The notes under the pieces were generated by a model. That model was given only the letters and a program-made list of their open reading frames with translations. It was not told the DNA's origin and searched no databases. From assembly GCF_000373985.1 (NCBI RefSeq), contig NZ_KB893076.1, forward strand, positions 1-42,501: 42,501 bases of DNA. The letters are read 5' to 3'. Positions 25,477-33,508 of this stretch are shown here, piece after piece. The stretch is from Desulfobacter curvatus DSM 3379 (GTDB lineage Bacteria; Desulfobacterota; Desulfobacteria; Desulfobacterales; Desulfobacteraceae). Both the position numbers and the translations under genes were made by a program. Each line of letters begins with the position of its first letter. Position 1 is the first letter of the stretch.

Positions 25477-27066
25477 ATGCATGCACTCATCCGGCGGAAT
25501 AAAAATCTTGTATCTAAATTCGGATTACAGGCCGGAAAGAGGTCTGGTAAAGGACTTTCAATGACTGCCCACCATCCCGGGATTAAAAACATCCTTCATT
25601 CAGGGAGGGTACAGACCAAGCTGCCTGTCAGCAGACGAGACGATATGTATGAGCAGGAAGCTGATCAAATTGCAGATCAAGTTATGAGCATACCTGATTT
25701 CGCTGTCCAAAATAAGCTGGGAACCCGGCCGCTTGTATCCCAAATAACACCTCTTTTTCAGCGTCTGCCCATTGAGGAGGAAGAAGAACCTCAAACAAAA
25801 CAATTGAGCAAAACAATGCCGCAGCAATTGCAAATGAATGAAAAAGAAGAGAGTAGGGGGACTCAAAGACGAATCAATCAAGACGATGAAAAGGGATATG
25901 GCGCATTTCACCACAATATTGCGTCGATCATGGGTGGTGGCATCTCCTTACCTTCTTCAGAGGCTTCCTTTTTTGAGTCACGATTCGGCTGTCGGTTTGC
26001 CCGGGTAAGAATCCATACAGACAGTAAGGCTGCTGAAATTTCACAATCCATGAACGCACGGGCATTTACTGTGGGGGATCATATCGCTTTTGCAAGATCA
26101 CAGTATCAGCCGGAAACGCCACGTGGGAGACGTCTGCTGGCCCACGAACTTGCTCATGTTGTGCAACAATCCCATCAAAGCGAACACATTCAATGCAATC
26201 TATTCCAGGATATAATGAATGAAGGGTTAAGCCTTGCTGAGCAGGGAATGCAGATTTTAGAAAGAGAAGCCGGCGCAATTTCCGGCATGGGAGAAGCTGC
26301 GGCCAGAGAAATTGTCCGGGAGATGATCGCGCAATGTAATCAGATGCCGGCGTCTGCATGTCCAAACGCAGATTGTCCACCTTGTTTTTGCAGTCCTTTG
26401 CCTCTAACCAGGGATGAGCTTCTTGTCTTTAGAGATCTGGTTGCATTGTATACACTTCCCGGTATCGCGGTAAAAGTAAGTCCCCGTGTGGTGCCGCTTT
26501 GGGAGGCTTATCTATACGGCGGTACTTCTCAACTCGATCTATCCGGATCTTTCGGCAATGATTTCATGAGATCACAAACCACCGTGAGAATGAATTCAAT
26601 TGTTACAGCCGAACTTAGCCGGACGATCAATCCAAGACTACAGCTTCCAAATGAAATTGATATTCCTTCGCGCATTCCGACACTTATCTCTCAGATGAAC
26701 AATTCGACTCATACGAATGCCATGGATTTCAATGTGATTGGCGAAATTCCGGGTAATATCGCCGGGGGCATAGGGCAGCAAAACTGTTCAGCGGGGGCCA
26801 GACCCTCTACTGTAGATGACCGAAGGGATATTGAAGGAAGTGCCTCAATAGTACGCAATTCTCCAAGCACTGTTACCGTATTTCCAAACATGTTTTATGT
26901 CATTACCGACACAATTGATCTTTGTCCGGGTAACTGCGGGGCCGATATAGAGCAGATTGCCACGTTGCCCATGTCTTGGTTGGAGGCATCGGGGGTTTCA
27001 GGGGATGTTCCCTTTATCGTTCGATACCATTCGGCGCTTCCGCCGTTTGTCGTCAGTGGATCATAA
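25477..27066 (+). CDS. DUF4157 payload protein 3 with Cys-rich unknown C-terminus
   Basis: 529 residues from the ATG at 25477 (TAGGAGA at 25461-25467); a TTG at 25441 is a less likely start. The N-terminal module is shorter than in its siblings: it keeps NILHSGR, VQTKLPV (45-51) and YEQEADQIADQVM (58-70) but lacks LQRTxGNQ. DUF4157 has SFFESRFGCRFARVRIHTDS and HELAH at 223-227. The C-terminal ~300 residues have a cysteine cluster (C287, C295, C300, C303, C305) and a second pair in DLCPGNCGAD near the end, suggesting zinc binding or disulfides after delivery. The rest is beta-rich (DIPSRIPTLISQMNNSTHTNA, FPNMFYVITDTIDL). I do not recognise the toxin domain. Confidence 0.82.
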   Translation: MHALIRRNKNLVSKFGLQAGKRSGKGLSMTAHHPGIKNILHSGRVQTKLPVSRRDDMYEQEADQIADQVMSIPDFAVQNKLGTRPLVSQITPLFQRLPIEEEEEPQTKQLSKTMPQQLQMNEKEESRGTQRRINQDDEKGYGAFHHNIASIMGGGISLPSSEASFFESRFGCRFARVRIHTDSKAAEISQSMNARAFTVGDHIAFARSQYQPETPRGRRLLAHELAHVVQQSHQSEHIQCNLFQDIMNEGLSLAEQGMQILEREAGAISGMGEAAAREIVREMIAQCNQMPASACPNADCPPCFCSPLPLTRDELLVFRDLVALYTLPGIAVKVSPRVVPLWEAYLYGGTSQLDLSGSFGNDFMRSQTTVRMNSIVTAELSRTINPRLQLPNEIDIPSRIPTLISQMNNSTHTNAMDFNVIGEIPGNIAGGIGQQNCSAGARPSTVDDRRDIEGSASIVRNSPSTVTVFPNMFYVITDTIDLCPGNCGADIEQIATLPMSWLEASGVSGDVPFIVRYHSALPPFVVSGS

Positions 27067-27086
27067 AGACAAATAGGGTGTATACC

Positions 27087-30083
27087 ATGTGCACTTTTGC
27101 TTGTAAAAAGAAGCCAAGTCAGCATATTAAGGTCACCGATTCAAAAAAACATGATCGCGCATTCTCCTTTCAAAATCACACCGTACGTTCAATACTTCAT
27201 TTGCAGCCTACAAATCCACCCGTTAGAGATATCGTGAGAAGGAAAAAGAACCAAAGTTTACCTAAAGGCCTGCAAGAAAATATTGAGAATTCATTTGGAC
27301 AAGATTTCACAACTGTAAATATTCAAAAAAACTCCCAGGCAGCTGTTGATCTGAATGCCCGGGCATTTGCTCAAGGAGAGACTGTGCATTTTGCACCCGG
27401 TGAATTCAGCTCTAACTCGAAAAAAGGGAAAAATCTTATCGGACATGAATTTGCCCACGTGGTTCAGCAGAGAAGTGGCGTGGTGAAACCTACTGTGATG
27501 CGGACGGGGCTGATTTTAAATGATGATAAAGAGTTAGAAAGAGAAGCTGACATTTTTGGGGAAAAGGCAGTTGATGGTGAAATAGTACCTAAATATCAAT
27601 CTTCAAGCCTATGGGTGAGAAATGATTTTAGTACGATCCGGGCAACAAGTAATATTGTCCAGTTTGATGAATACGATGAACCCAATCATGACCGTTCGGT
27701 TCCTCACTTGATGCGCCTACTCGATGAAGGCAATGCAAATAATATTCGGGCGGCGTTGGAAGGGCTTCGACGTGCAGAAAGCACGATAACGGATACCAGT
27801 GAAGCGACTCGCGTTGTCTTTACCACAGGGCAGGATACCTACAATTTAACCATTACCTCCAATGAAGTCGATGAGTTTATCCGTTTGTACGAGAGATACC
27901 TTTCCCACCGGCAGACAGGCCCGGTACCCAGCTTGTCAGATCAATTTGTCAATCTTTTTAACCGTCATTTCAGCAGCATACGGCACATATTGAGGCCCAG
28001 GCCGGGTAGTATTTCTTCCCCAGGCAGATCTCCGGAAGAAATTTCTGCTGAGGCAACATCTGCAAATCGTGAATTGAGTGCACGCGAGATTGCCGCGAAC
28101 TTTACGCCAGGCCAGATTAATTTACTGTCCCAGTATTTAACTTCACACATTATACCGGAGCGACTATTTAATGGCGATGAGACCAACCTGCTTGATGCCG
28201 GGCAGCGTATTGTAATATCAGCACACATATTGGCCAATGGCGTATATAACTCGGGATTTCGCCTGCAGGAAGTGTATCCGAGGATGTGTTTTCACTGGGC
28301 CCACATTGTTTATCACTACGCGGGGGTAACTCCACCGAGTGGTCCTCTCACAGTTGGCGTTATGGGTACAACAGACCCTACCGGGCAAGTTGTGCTCGGT
28401 GGCGGCACCACAGAGGATCAGGATCAAGGGGGCGTATTACCAGCCCCGGGTCGTCGGCGGGCCCGGGAGCGGAGGCTCGAAGAAGCGCGGGTTGCCATGG
28501 AAACCGCCCGGGGCCCCGTTGATTCAGCGACAAGAGAAGCGCAAGGTGCCCAGCAGGAAAGAGACCGTGCCCATGCTGCAATTCCCAGGTTGCAGGCGCA
28601 ACAGCGGCAAGAAATACAAGAAGCATCTCAGGAACAAAGGCGTGCGTTGCGAGATAGACACAGAGACGCCTTAAGTGCCGCACGGCAACGTCTAAGGGTA
28701 GCCAACCGCGAACGTAACGAAGCCAATAGAAGGCTGCAGTCCGCAACACAACGTTTTAACAGTGCAAGGCGAGAACACAGTAGTATGGAAGACATAGCCC
28801 GTCAGGCCATTTCCCGGCGTGGGGAAATATCACCCGACGATATAAGAAACCTGCAAAGAGGGGATTGGCTGTATATTTATACCAATGTCGATACGCGCAC
28901 CGGAGATCATAGTGTTATTTTCTCACGCTGGCTAAACTTCGTGGAAGTTAGTCCGACCCGGGTTTACGGACAGGCAGAGTTGTACAGTGGGTCCCCGCAA
29001 CGCCCGGGACGGACCCATACCGAGTGGATCGGCAGCTTTAGCGGATCAGAGAATAGCCACAATGTTCATGGTATTACCAGGTTTCAGAGAATGTCTTCAG
29101 GTAGTAATCCGGCTGACACAACAAATGAAATACTCCCCCCACTTTCATCAAGAACATCAAGTCGTGCTGTTATTGCCAACCGTAGCTTCATTGAGGGCCG
29201 CGATCTGGACCGCTCTGCCGTGATGCAAAGACTGGCGGAGCAAAACCGCAGCCTGTTAGACGCTCTGGCTTGGCGAATCACACCCAATCAACGTGCACTT
29301 TTACTCACGATTAACCAAGAAGACAATTTGGAGAGAAGGGTTCAACTCAATGAGCGTTTACGGAACCTGAGCAGCAATGTAAGTACATCTGAAACTGCAC
29401 GAGCCGGGGCTGTTGAAATAGCCAGATCGCGATACGAACCACGAATTGCCCGGAGACGGGAATCTGCGCGCAGACTGCTGGGAGGCATGACCGGTCAGTT
29501 CAATAGAGTTGACGAAAGGTTACAATCCTTTGCGTCAGCAATTGGCGGAAGGCCCAATGGGGTTGTTCCAAATTCAAGTGCGCGTCAATTACCGACCACG
29601 CTTGATGCGGATACTTTTGCACAGGAAATTGGCTTTACTGTGGCAGCAGAGGCTGTCGTGGCTTTGAACAGGCTGCTTCAAAGGGAGACCGTCACACCCG
29701 AACAGGCGGAGGCGGAATCCAGGCAGATTGACCAGCTTGAAAGCCTTTTCTCGGACCTGTCTGAAAATATTCCCCCGCCCGGCGCCCGCCGGCACTTAAG
29801 AGATCTGCTACGTTCCACTCAACAAAACAGAAACGACATCAATCCACGAATCCTTCCTGACTTTAGGCGATGGAAGAATGCTTGCCAGCAGGCCCATGGA
29901 CCGCTTGACCTTGCGATCAGACAACTGATGAACAATGTATTAATTCCTTTTGCGAGAACTATGCGGCAGCAGGGCGGAACACTGCCTTTTGTAACCACAC
30001 ATATTGGTGGTAGAGGCGAAAGTTACTCCTCAACAGGTCTCCTTTCCAACGTTCCGAATATCTCTGACATTCAGAATGAATAA
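27087..30083 (+). CDS. DUF4157 payload protein 4, large, with split Cys/His hydrolase-like domain
   Basis: 998 residues from the ATG at 27087; the longer frame from 26976 overlaps payload gene 3. The N-terminus MCTFACKKK ends its module with SILHLQ at 35-40. DUF4157 is compact, with HEFAH at 120-124, and an ELEREADIFGEKA segment (from 149) lies after it rather than before. Residues ~388-412 have RMCFHWAHIVYHYAG (Cys401). Residues ~470-575 are a highly charged coiled coil (EAQGAQQERDRAHAAIPRL). Then comes RGDWLYIYTN and TGDHSVIFSRW (His608). Cys401 and His608 together fit an NlpC/P60- or papain-like fold broken by the coiled coil. Residues 660-998 are a further helical region with short repeats. 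Probably a toxin delivered by the particle. Confidence 0.8.
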   Translation: MCTFACKKKPSQHIKVTDSKKHDRAFSFQNHTVRSILHLQPTNPPVRDIVRRKKNQSLPKGLQENIENSFGQDFTTVNIQKNSQAAVDLNARAFAQGETVHFAPGEFSSNSKKGKNLIGHEFAHVVQQRSGVVKPTVMRTGLILNDDKELEREADIFGEKAVDGEIVPKYQSSSLWVRNDFSTIRATSNIVQFDEYDEPNHDRSVPHLMRLLDEGNANNIRAALEGLRRAESTITDTSEATRVVFTTGQDTYNLTITSNEVDEFIRLYERYLSHRQTGPVPSLSDQFVNLFNRHFSSIRHILRPRPGSISSPGRSPEEISAEATSANRELSAREIAANFTPGQINLLSQYLTSHIIPERLFNGDETNLLDAGQRIVISAHILANGVYNSGFRLQEVYPRMCFHWAHIVYHYAGVTPPSGPLTVGVMGTTDPTGQVVLGGGTTEDQDQGGVLPAPGRRRARERRLEEARVAMETARGPVDSATREAQGAQQERDRAHAAIPRLQAQQRQEIQEASQEQRRALRDRHRDALSAARQRLRVANRERNEANRRLQSATQRFNSARREHSSMEDIARQAISRRGEISPDDIRNLQRGDWLYIYTNVDTRTGDHSVIFSRWLNFVEVSPTRVYGQAELYSGSPQRPGRTHTEWIGSFSGSENSHNVHGITRFQRMSSGSNPADTTNEILPPLSSRTSSRAVIANRSFIEGRDLDRSAVMQRLAEQNRSLLDALAWRITPNQRALLLTINQEDNLERRVQLNERLRNLSSNVSTSETARAGAVEIARSRYEPRIARRRESARRLLGGMTGQFNRVDERLQSFASAIGGRPNGVVPNSSARQLPTTLDADTFAQEIGFTVAAEAVVALNRLLQRETVTPEQAEAESRQIDQLESLFSDLSENIPPPGARRHLRDLLRSTQQNRNDINPRILPDFRRWKNACQQAHGPLDLAIRQLMNNVLIPFARTMRQQGGTLPFVTTHIGGRGESYSSTGLLSNVPNISDIQNE

Positions 30084-30126
30084 TAGGATCAAGAAATAAC
30101 ATCCAAAACGTACAGGAGGTGCATTC

Positions 30127-30936
30127 ATGAGCAGGCCAACAAATTACGCTGAAACAATTGCCGGTGTTCCCGTACATTACGACCGGTACAATAATCCCCG
30201 GTATTGCTATGGAACAAGAGGCAAACCATACAAATTTTATATGACGCAAGGATTCGAAACAAAGTTGAATGAAAGCTTTGAGGATTTGTGGGAAATTTGT
30301 TCCCTCGGCAAGGCAGAGGTGATTGCTTCCGCAGGGGCATACGTAGACAAACCAGGGATGCACGCGAAGGGAAGAGCGATTGATATAGATGCCTTGTTTT
30401 GGTCAGATTATGCCCTTATTACAAATAATTATCTTGTTCAGACCAGCTTTTATCTTGGTGTTGAAGCCATACTCAGAAAACATTTCGGCACTGTTTTGAA
30501 TTACTTGTACAATGCGGCTCACAAGGATCATTTTCATGTAGATGACGGTACCGAAGTTGGTTATTCAAATACATCGAAATCAAAGACGTTTTTTCTCCAA
30601 GCGGCTTTGGTGAACCTCTTTGAGCAGCCAATATCCGTTGACGGCAAATGGGGGGATGAAACATCGGGAGCTGTCAGTGTTGTATTCAAAGGCCTTGGCA
30701 TTCAAAGAGATATATTCGATAAAAACGCTTGGCTTGATTTCTTGACTCAAGCAGCGAACAAAGCATTCGGATTTGTGGAACCTGAAGAAAAAGATCCTTT
30801 GGATTTGATTCGGGATTTGTACAAAGTTATTGATAGCGAATTGGAAAATTCTATTTATAGAAAGCCGATTGAAACCGCACTTTCAACATTTGTGAATCAT
30901 CCTGATACACGGAACTGGTTGGCGAAATATGAATAG
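30127..30936 (+). CDS. M15/extensin-like zinc peptidase with binding domain
   Basis: 269 residues, start supported by AGGAGG at 30115-30120. GMHAKGRAIDIDAL (His79, Asp86) and AAHKDHFHVDD (His132, His135, His137) match the HxxxxxxxD...HxH zinc site of extensin-like C-terminal/M15 D-Ala-D-Ala carboxypeptidase-type enzymes, which cut peptidoglycan stem peptides. After it, ISVDGKWGDETSGAVSVVF looks like a peptidoglycan-binding type 1 motif. There is no signal peptide and no DUF4157 domain, so export would need the particle or cell lysis. It ends the payload cassette. It could be an effector or a lysis enzyme releasing particles. Confidence 0.8.
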   Translation: MSRPTNYAETIAGVPVHYDRYNNPRYCYGTRGKPYKFYMTQGFETKLNESFEDLWEICSLGKAEVIASAGAYVDKPGMHAKGRAIDIDALFWSDYALITNNYLVQTSFYLGVEAILRKHFGTVLNYLYNAAHKDHFHVDDGTEVGYSNTSKSKTFFLQAALVNLFEQPISVDGKWGDETSGAVSVVFKGLGIQRDIFDKNAWLDFLTQAANKAFGFVEPEEKDPLDLIRDLYKVIDSELENSIYRKPIETALSTFVNHPDTRNWLAKYE

Positions 30937-30950
30937 AGTTGATTCTCACT

Positions 30951-30982
30951 ATTTGAAGTCAAACTGCAAATAGACTTATAGG
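30951..30982 (+). promoter_or_regulatory. Candidate promoter before cmoA, repeat of 25364-25394
   Basis: ATTTGAAGTCAAACTGCAAA repeats the block at 25364 with few changes. TTGAAG (30953-30958) and TATAGG (30977-30982) are spaced 18 bp apart, an acceptable but weaker promoter than the payload copy. It sits about 100 bp upstream of the cmoA start. Confidence 0.38.
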
Positions 30983-30995
30983 CATTTGCCCTGAA

Positions 30996-31032
30996 TGCAA
31001 GCGGCCTGTTAAGGTTTTCCAAGCCGCTTGCA
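30996..31032 (+). promoter_or_regulatory. Perfect 10 bp hairpin in the cmoA leader
   Basis: TGCAAGCGGC (30996-31005) and GCCGCTTGCA (31023-31032) pair perfectly around a 17-base loop. No U-run follows, so it may be a transcript end stem for the payload genes, or an RNA element in the leader of cmoA if transcription starts at the upstream promoter. Confidence 0.45.
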
Positions 31033-31081
31033 CAAAGCCTGTAAATGATGTATAGATGCCCGGATTAAAATGGACGGGGAT

Positions 31082-31807
31082 ATGAATAAAGACAGGGTAT
31101 TTGCAGATAAACTGACCACGATCACACCTTTCAGGTTCAACGAAAAAGTAGCCCGGGTATTTGACGATATGTTGGTCAGGTCGGTGCCTTTGTATGGTGA
31201 AGTGCTTAAACAGCAGGCAAGGATTGCCTGGCAGCATTATCAACAAGGTACACAGATTTTTGATCTGGGATGTTCCCACGGCAACTTGGGGATGTTGCTT
31301 CTTGACTGCTTTGGTGAAACTGCATTTAAGATGATCGGGGTTGACAGTTCCTGGCCCATGATACAGCGCTTTAAAAAACGGCTTGCCGTCCATGACGGTC
31401 ATGGTTCTATTGACCTTGCCTGTGCCGGTATTGAAAATATTGTTATTTCAAACGCTTCTGTGGTGGTCATCAATTTGACCCTGCAGTTTCTGGATAAGCA
31501 AAAGCGGGACAGTCTGATTCAGTCAGCGTTTACTGGGCTACGCAAGGGCGGCATATTATTGCTCACGGAAAAAACCGTCCACCCTGATTCACAAATGAAT
31601 GCCCTGGAGCAGGAATATTATTACCAGTTTAAAAGAGAAAACGGATATACGGACCTTGAAATAAGTCAGAAACGGGATGCGTTGGAACGGGTGCTGGTTC
31701 CCGAGACCGTGGCAGAACATGAGAACCGTATCCAAGACACCGGCTTTGGGTCATTCAATGTTTGGCTCAAGTGGTTTAACTTTACATCCATGATTGCAGT
31801 TAAATAG
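31082..31807 (+). CDS. cmoA: Carboxy-S-adenosyl-L-methionine synthase CmoA
   Basis: 241 residues from the ATG at 31082 (GGGGAT just upstream); a second in-frame ATG at 31070 is less well placed. MNKDRVFADKLTTITPFRFNEKV and VFDDMLVRSVPLYGEV are diagnostic for CmoA, and FDLGCSHGNLGM is the SAM-binding motif I of the class I fold. CmoA makes carboxy-SAM from SAM and prephenate. CmoB, encoded next with 1 bp spacing, transfers the carboxymethyl group to 5-hydroxyuridine 34 of tRNAs. GGILLLTEKTVHPD near the end is also typical. The pair acts in the cytoplasm to extend wobble decoding. Confidence 0.95.
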   Translation: MNKDRVFADKLTTITPFRFNEKVARVFDDMLVRSVPLYGEVLKQQARIAWQHYQQGTQIFDLGCSHGNLGMLLLDCFGETAFKMIGVDSSWPMIQRFKKRLAVHDGHGSIDLACAGIENIVISNASVVVINLTLQFLDKQKRDSLIQSAFTGLRKGGILLLTEKTVHPDSQMNALEQEYYYQFKRENGYTDLEISQKRDALERVLVPETVAEHENRIQDTGFGSFNVWLKWFNFTSMIAVK

Positions 31808-31808
31808 A

Positions 31809-32789
31809 ATGGAACAGTTCTTAGAAAATTACGGACACCTGGGATGGGATAAATGGTATGACGATCTGGAAAAGCTGGTCAAAGACAAAAGGGCTTTTCT
31901 TGATTCTGCCGGCGGAAATTTTGAAAAATATAAACATGTAGTGGAAAACCTGCCTGAAATTTGTTCCCATACCGTTGAACCGGCATTTGATTTATCATCT
32001 AAAGCTGTCAGCATCGGGCAGGCAGATCAGCTTTCACCCGATGAAAAAAAGACGATTTACAACGGCCTTATCAATCTGAGCCCCTGGCGCAAAGGTCCCT
32101 TTGATTTTTTTGGTGTTCACGTTGATTCCGAGTGGCAGTCCTGGATGAAATGGGAGCGTCTGGTGCCCCATCTGCCCAACCTTAAAAACAGAAAAATTCT
32201 GGATATCGGTTCGAGCAACGGCTATTACATGTTTAAAATGGCGGCGTCAGATCCCCTGTTTGCTTTGGGTCTTGAACCCCAAAGCGCCTTTTATTACCAG
32301 TATTGTGCGGCACAAAAATATCTGAATTTGAAAAATGTATTCTGTCTTCCGGCCACATACAATGAATTGCCGGCCATGAACCGTTTTTTTGATCTGGTGC
32401 TGTGTATGGGGATTTTGTACCACCGCAAATCCCCGGTGAAGATGCTCAGACAGATCCATGACAGCCTTGTGCCGGGCGGTCAAGTGGTTGTGGAAAATTT
32501 GGTGATCCGGGGGGAAAACAATCATTGTCTGTTTCCCTTTGACCGGTACGCTAAAATGCGCAATGTGTTTTTTATCCCTGATTTGTCTGCTATGGAAGCC
32601 TGGCTTACCCGGGCCGGATTTTCGAATATCAGGTGCGTTGATATAACGGACACCACTCTTGAAGAGCAGCGCAAAACCCCATGGATTCAAACGGAATCCC
32701 TTGAAGATTTTCTGGATTCCAGCGATCCGTCAAAAACCGTTGAGGGGTATCCGGCACCCGTTAGAGCTCTTTTTATAGCAACAGCTTAA
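31809..32789 (+). CDS. cmoB: tRNA U34 carboxymethyltransferase CmoB
   Basis: 326 residues from the ATG at 31809. LSPWRKGPFDFFGVHVDSEWQSW followed by KWERLVPHL, the SAM motif ILDIGSSNGYYMFKM and FCLPATYNELPAMNRFFD are standard for CmoB. It uses carboxy-SAM made by CmoA to form 5-carboxymethoxyuridine at tRNA position 34. The length is normal for the family. Its stop codon overlaps by 4 bp the stop of a convergent histidine phosphatase gene, and no terminator lies between the two. Confidence 0.95.
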   Translation: MEQFLENYGHLGWDKWYDDLEKLVKDKRAFLDSAGGNFEKYKHVVENLPEICSHTVEPAFDLSSKAVSIGQADQLSPDEKKTIYNGLINLSPWRKGPFDFFGVHVDSEWQSWMKWERLVPHLPNLKNRKILDIGSSNGYYMFKMAASDPLFALGLEPQSAFYYQYCAAQKYLNLKNVFCLPATYNELPAMNRFFDLVLCMGILYHRKSPVKMLRQIHDSLVPGGQVVVENLVIRGENNHCLFPFDRYAKMRNVFFIPDLSAMEAWLTRAGFSNIRCVDITDTTLEEQRKTPWIQTESLEDFLDSSDPSKTVEGYPAPVRALFIATA

Positions 32790-33472
32790 GCAATTTCGAC
32801 CGGATCTAACTGTCTGGCAGCAGCAAAAACCCGGTCCTCTTTTTCAAAAAATGCCACGGCATCAAGGTATCCTGCATCAAGGGCATCTTTATGGGAAAGC
32901 CCAAGCGTGAATTGCTTGATGGGAAAAATGTTCCAATCATGGGTCACACAGATGGCAGCCTGTCCAGGGGAAAGTTCTTTAAGCCCTGATACCATGAAAT
33001 CGGTAATCCGGTTTGCCGTGACCTCAGGATCAAGCATAATTGATTCATCAAGGGTTTTGTCAAACCAGCTCCGGATAAACTGGGAGGCTCCTGTTGTTGC
33101 CATCATTTCCTTGGCTGTCACAACATTTTTTACATAAAAAGGGGTTAAATTTTTATTTAGGGTGGTGTGGGGCAATTGCTTGCCGGTAACAGAGGTAAAT
33201 CCTTTATCAATAAGGTAGGCTGTTTCAATACACCGGCCAAAATGACTGGAATAAAGAACCGGTGTTAAATCCAAAGGAAAGGATTTTCCAAAGTCAAAGG
33301 CGTAGTCCTTACCGGAATCGTTAAGTCCCATAAAAGGTTCAAGCCGCGGATTGTCTGAGTATTGTCTGTCTGAATGGCGTAAAACTAAAGAGATCCGGTC
33401 AACGCCCTGCCCAAGCAGGTCTCTGACCAATTCAATGGTATGCTGGGATCGAAGTTTATATTTATTTTCCAT
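32786..33472 (-). CDS. Histidine phosphatase family protein
   Basis: 228 residues. ISLVLRHSDRQY holds the RHx active-site motif (here RHS instead of RHG), with downstream YSSHFGRCIETAYLI and a late ICVTHDWN histidine. This is the layout of the phosphoglycerate-mutase-like phosphatase branch. The substrate cannot be told from sequence; family members act on sugar phosphates, phosphoproteins or nucleotides. A GGGAGATT site precedes the start. It is divergent from the arginase gene and convergent with cmoB, with a 4 bp end overlap. Confidence 0.85.
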   Translation of the reverse strand: MENKYKLRSQHTIELVRDLLGQGVDRISLVLRHSDRQYSDNPRLEPFMGLNDSGKDYAFDFGKSFPLDLTPVLYSSHFGRCIETAYLIDKGFTSVTGKQLPHTTLNKNLTPFYVKNVVTAKEMMATTGASQFIRSWFDKTLDESIMLDPEVTANRITDFMVSGLKELSPGQAAICVTHDWNIFPIKQFTLGLSHKDALDAGYLDAVAFFEKEDRVFAAARQLDPVEIA

Positions 33473-33508
33473 GCAATCTCCCTGGTTTATTTAAAGCCGT
33501 GAAATTTA

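Noticed and set aside
26976..27086. 37-residue N-terminal extension of payload 4
   Set aside because: It overlaps the end of payload gene 3 in another frame; starting at 27087 puts the SILHLQ motif at the same position as in its siblings.
28440..28800. GC-rich charged repeat inside payload 4 considered as a frameshifted or separate gene
   Set aside because: The frame stays open across it and the charged heptad-like pattern fits a coiled coil.
30996..31032. Hairpin considered as an intrinsic terminator for the payload genes
   Set aside because: The 10 bp stem is perfect but followed by CAAAGCC rather than a T run, so it is listed only as a leader hairpin.
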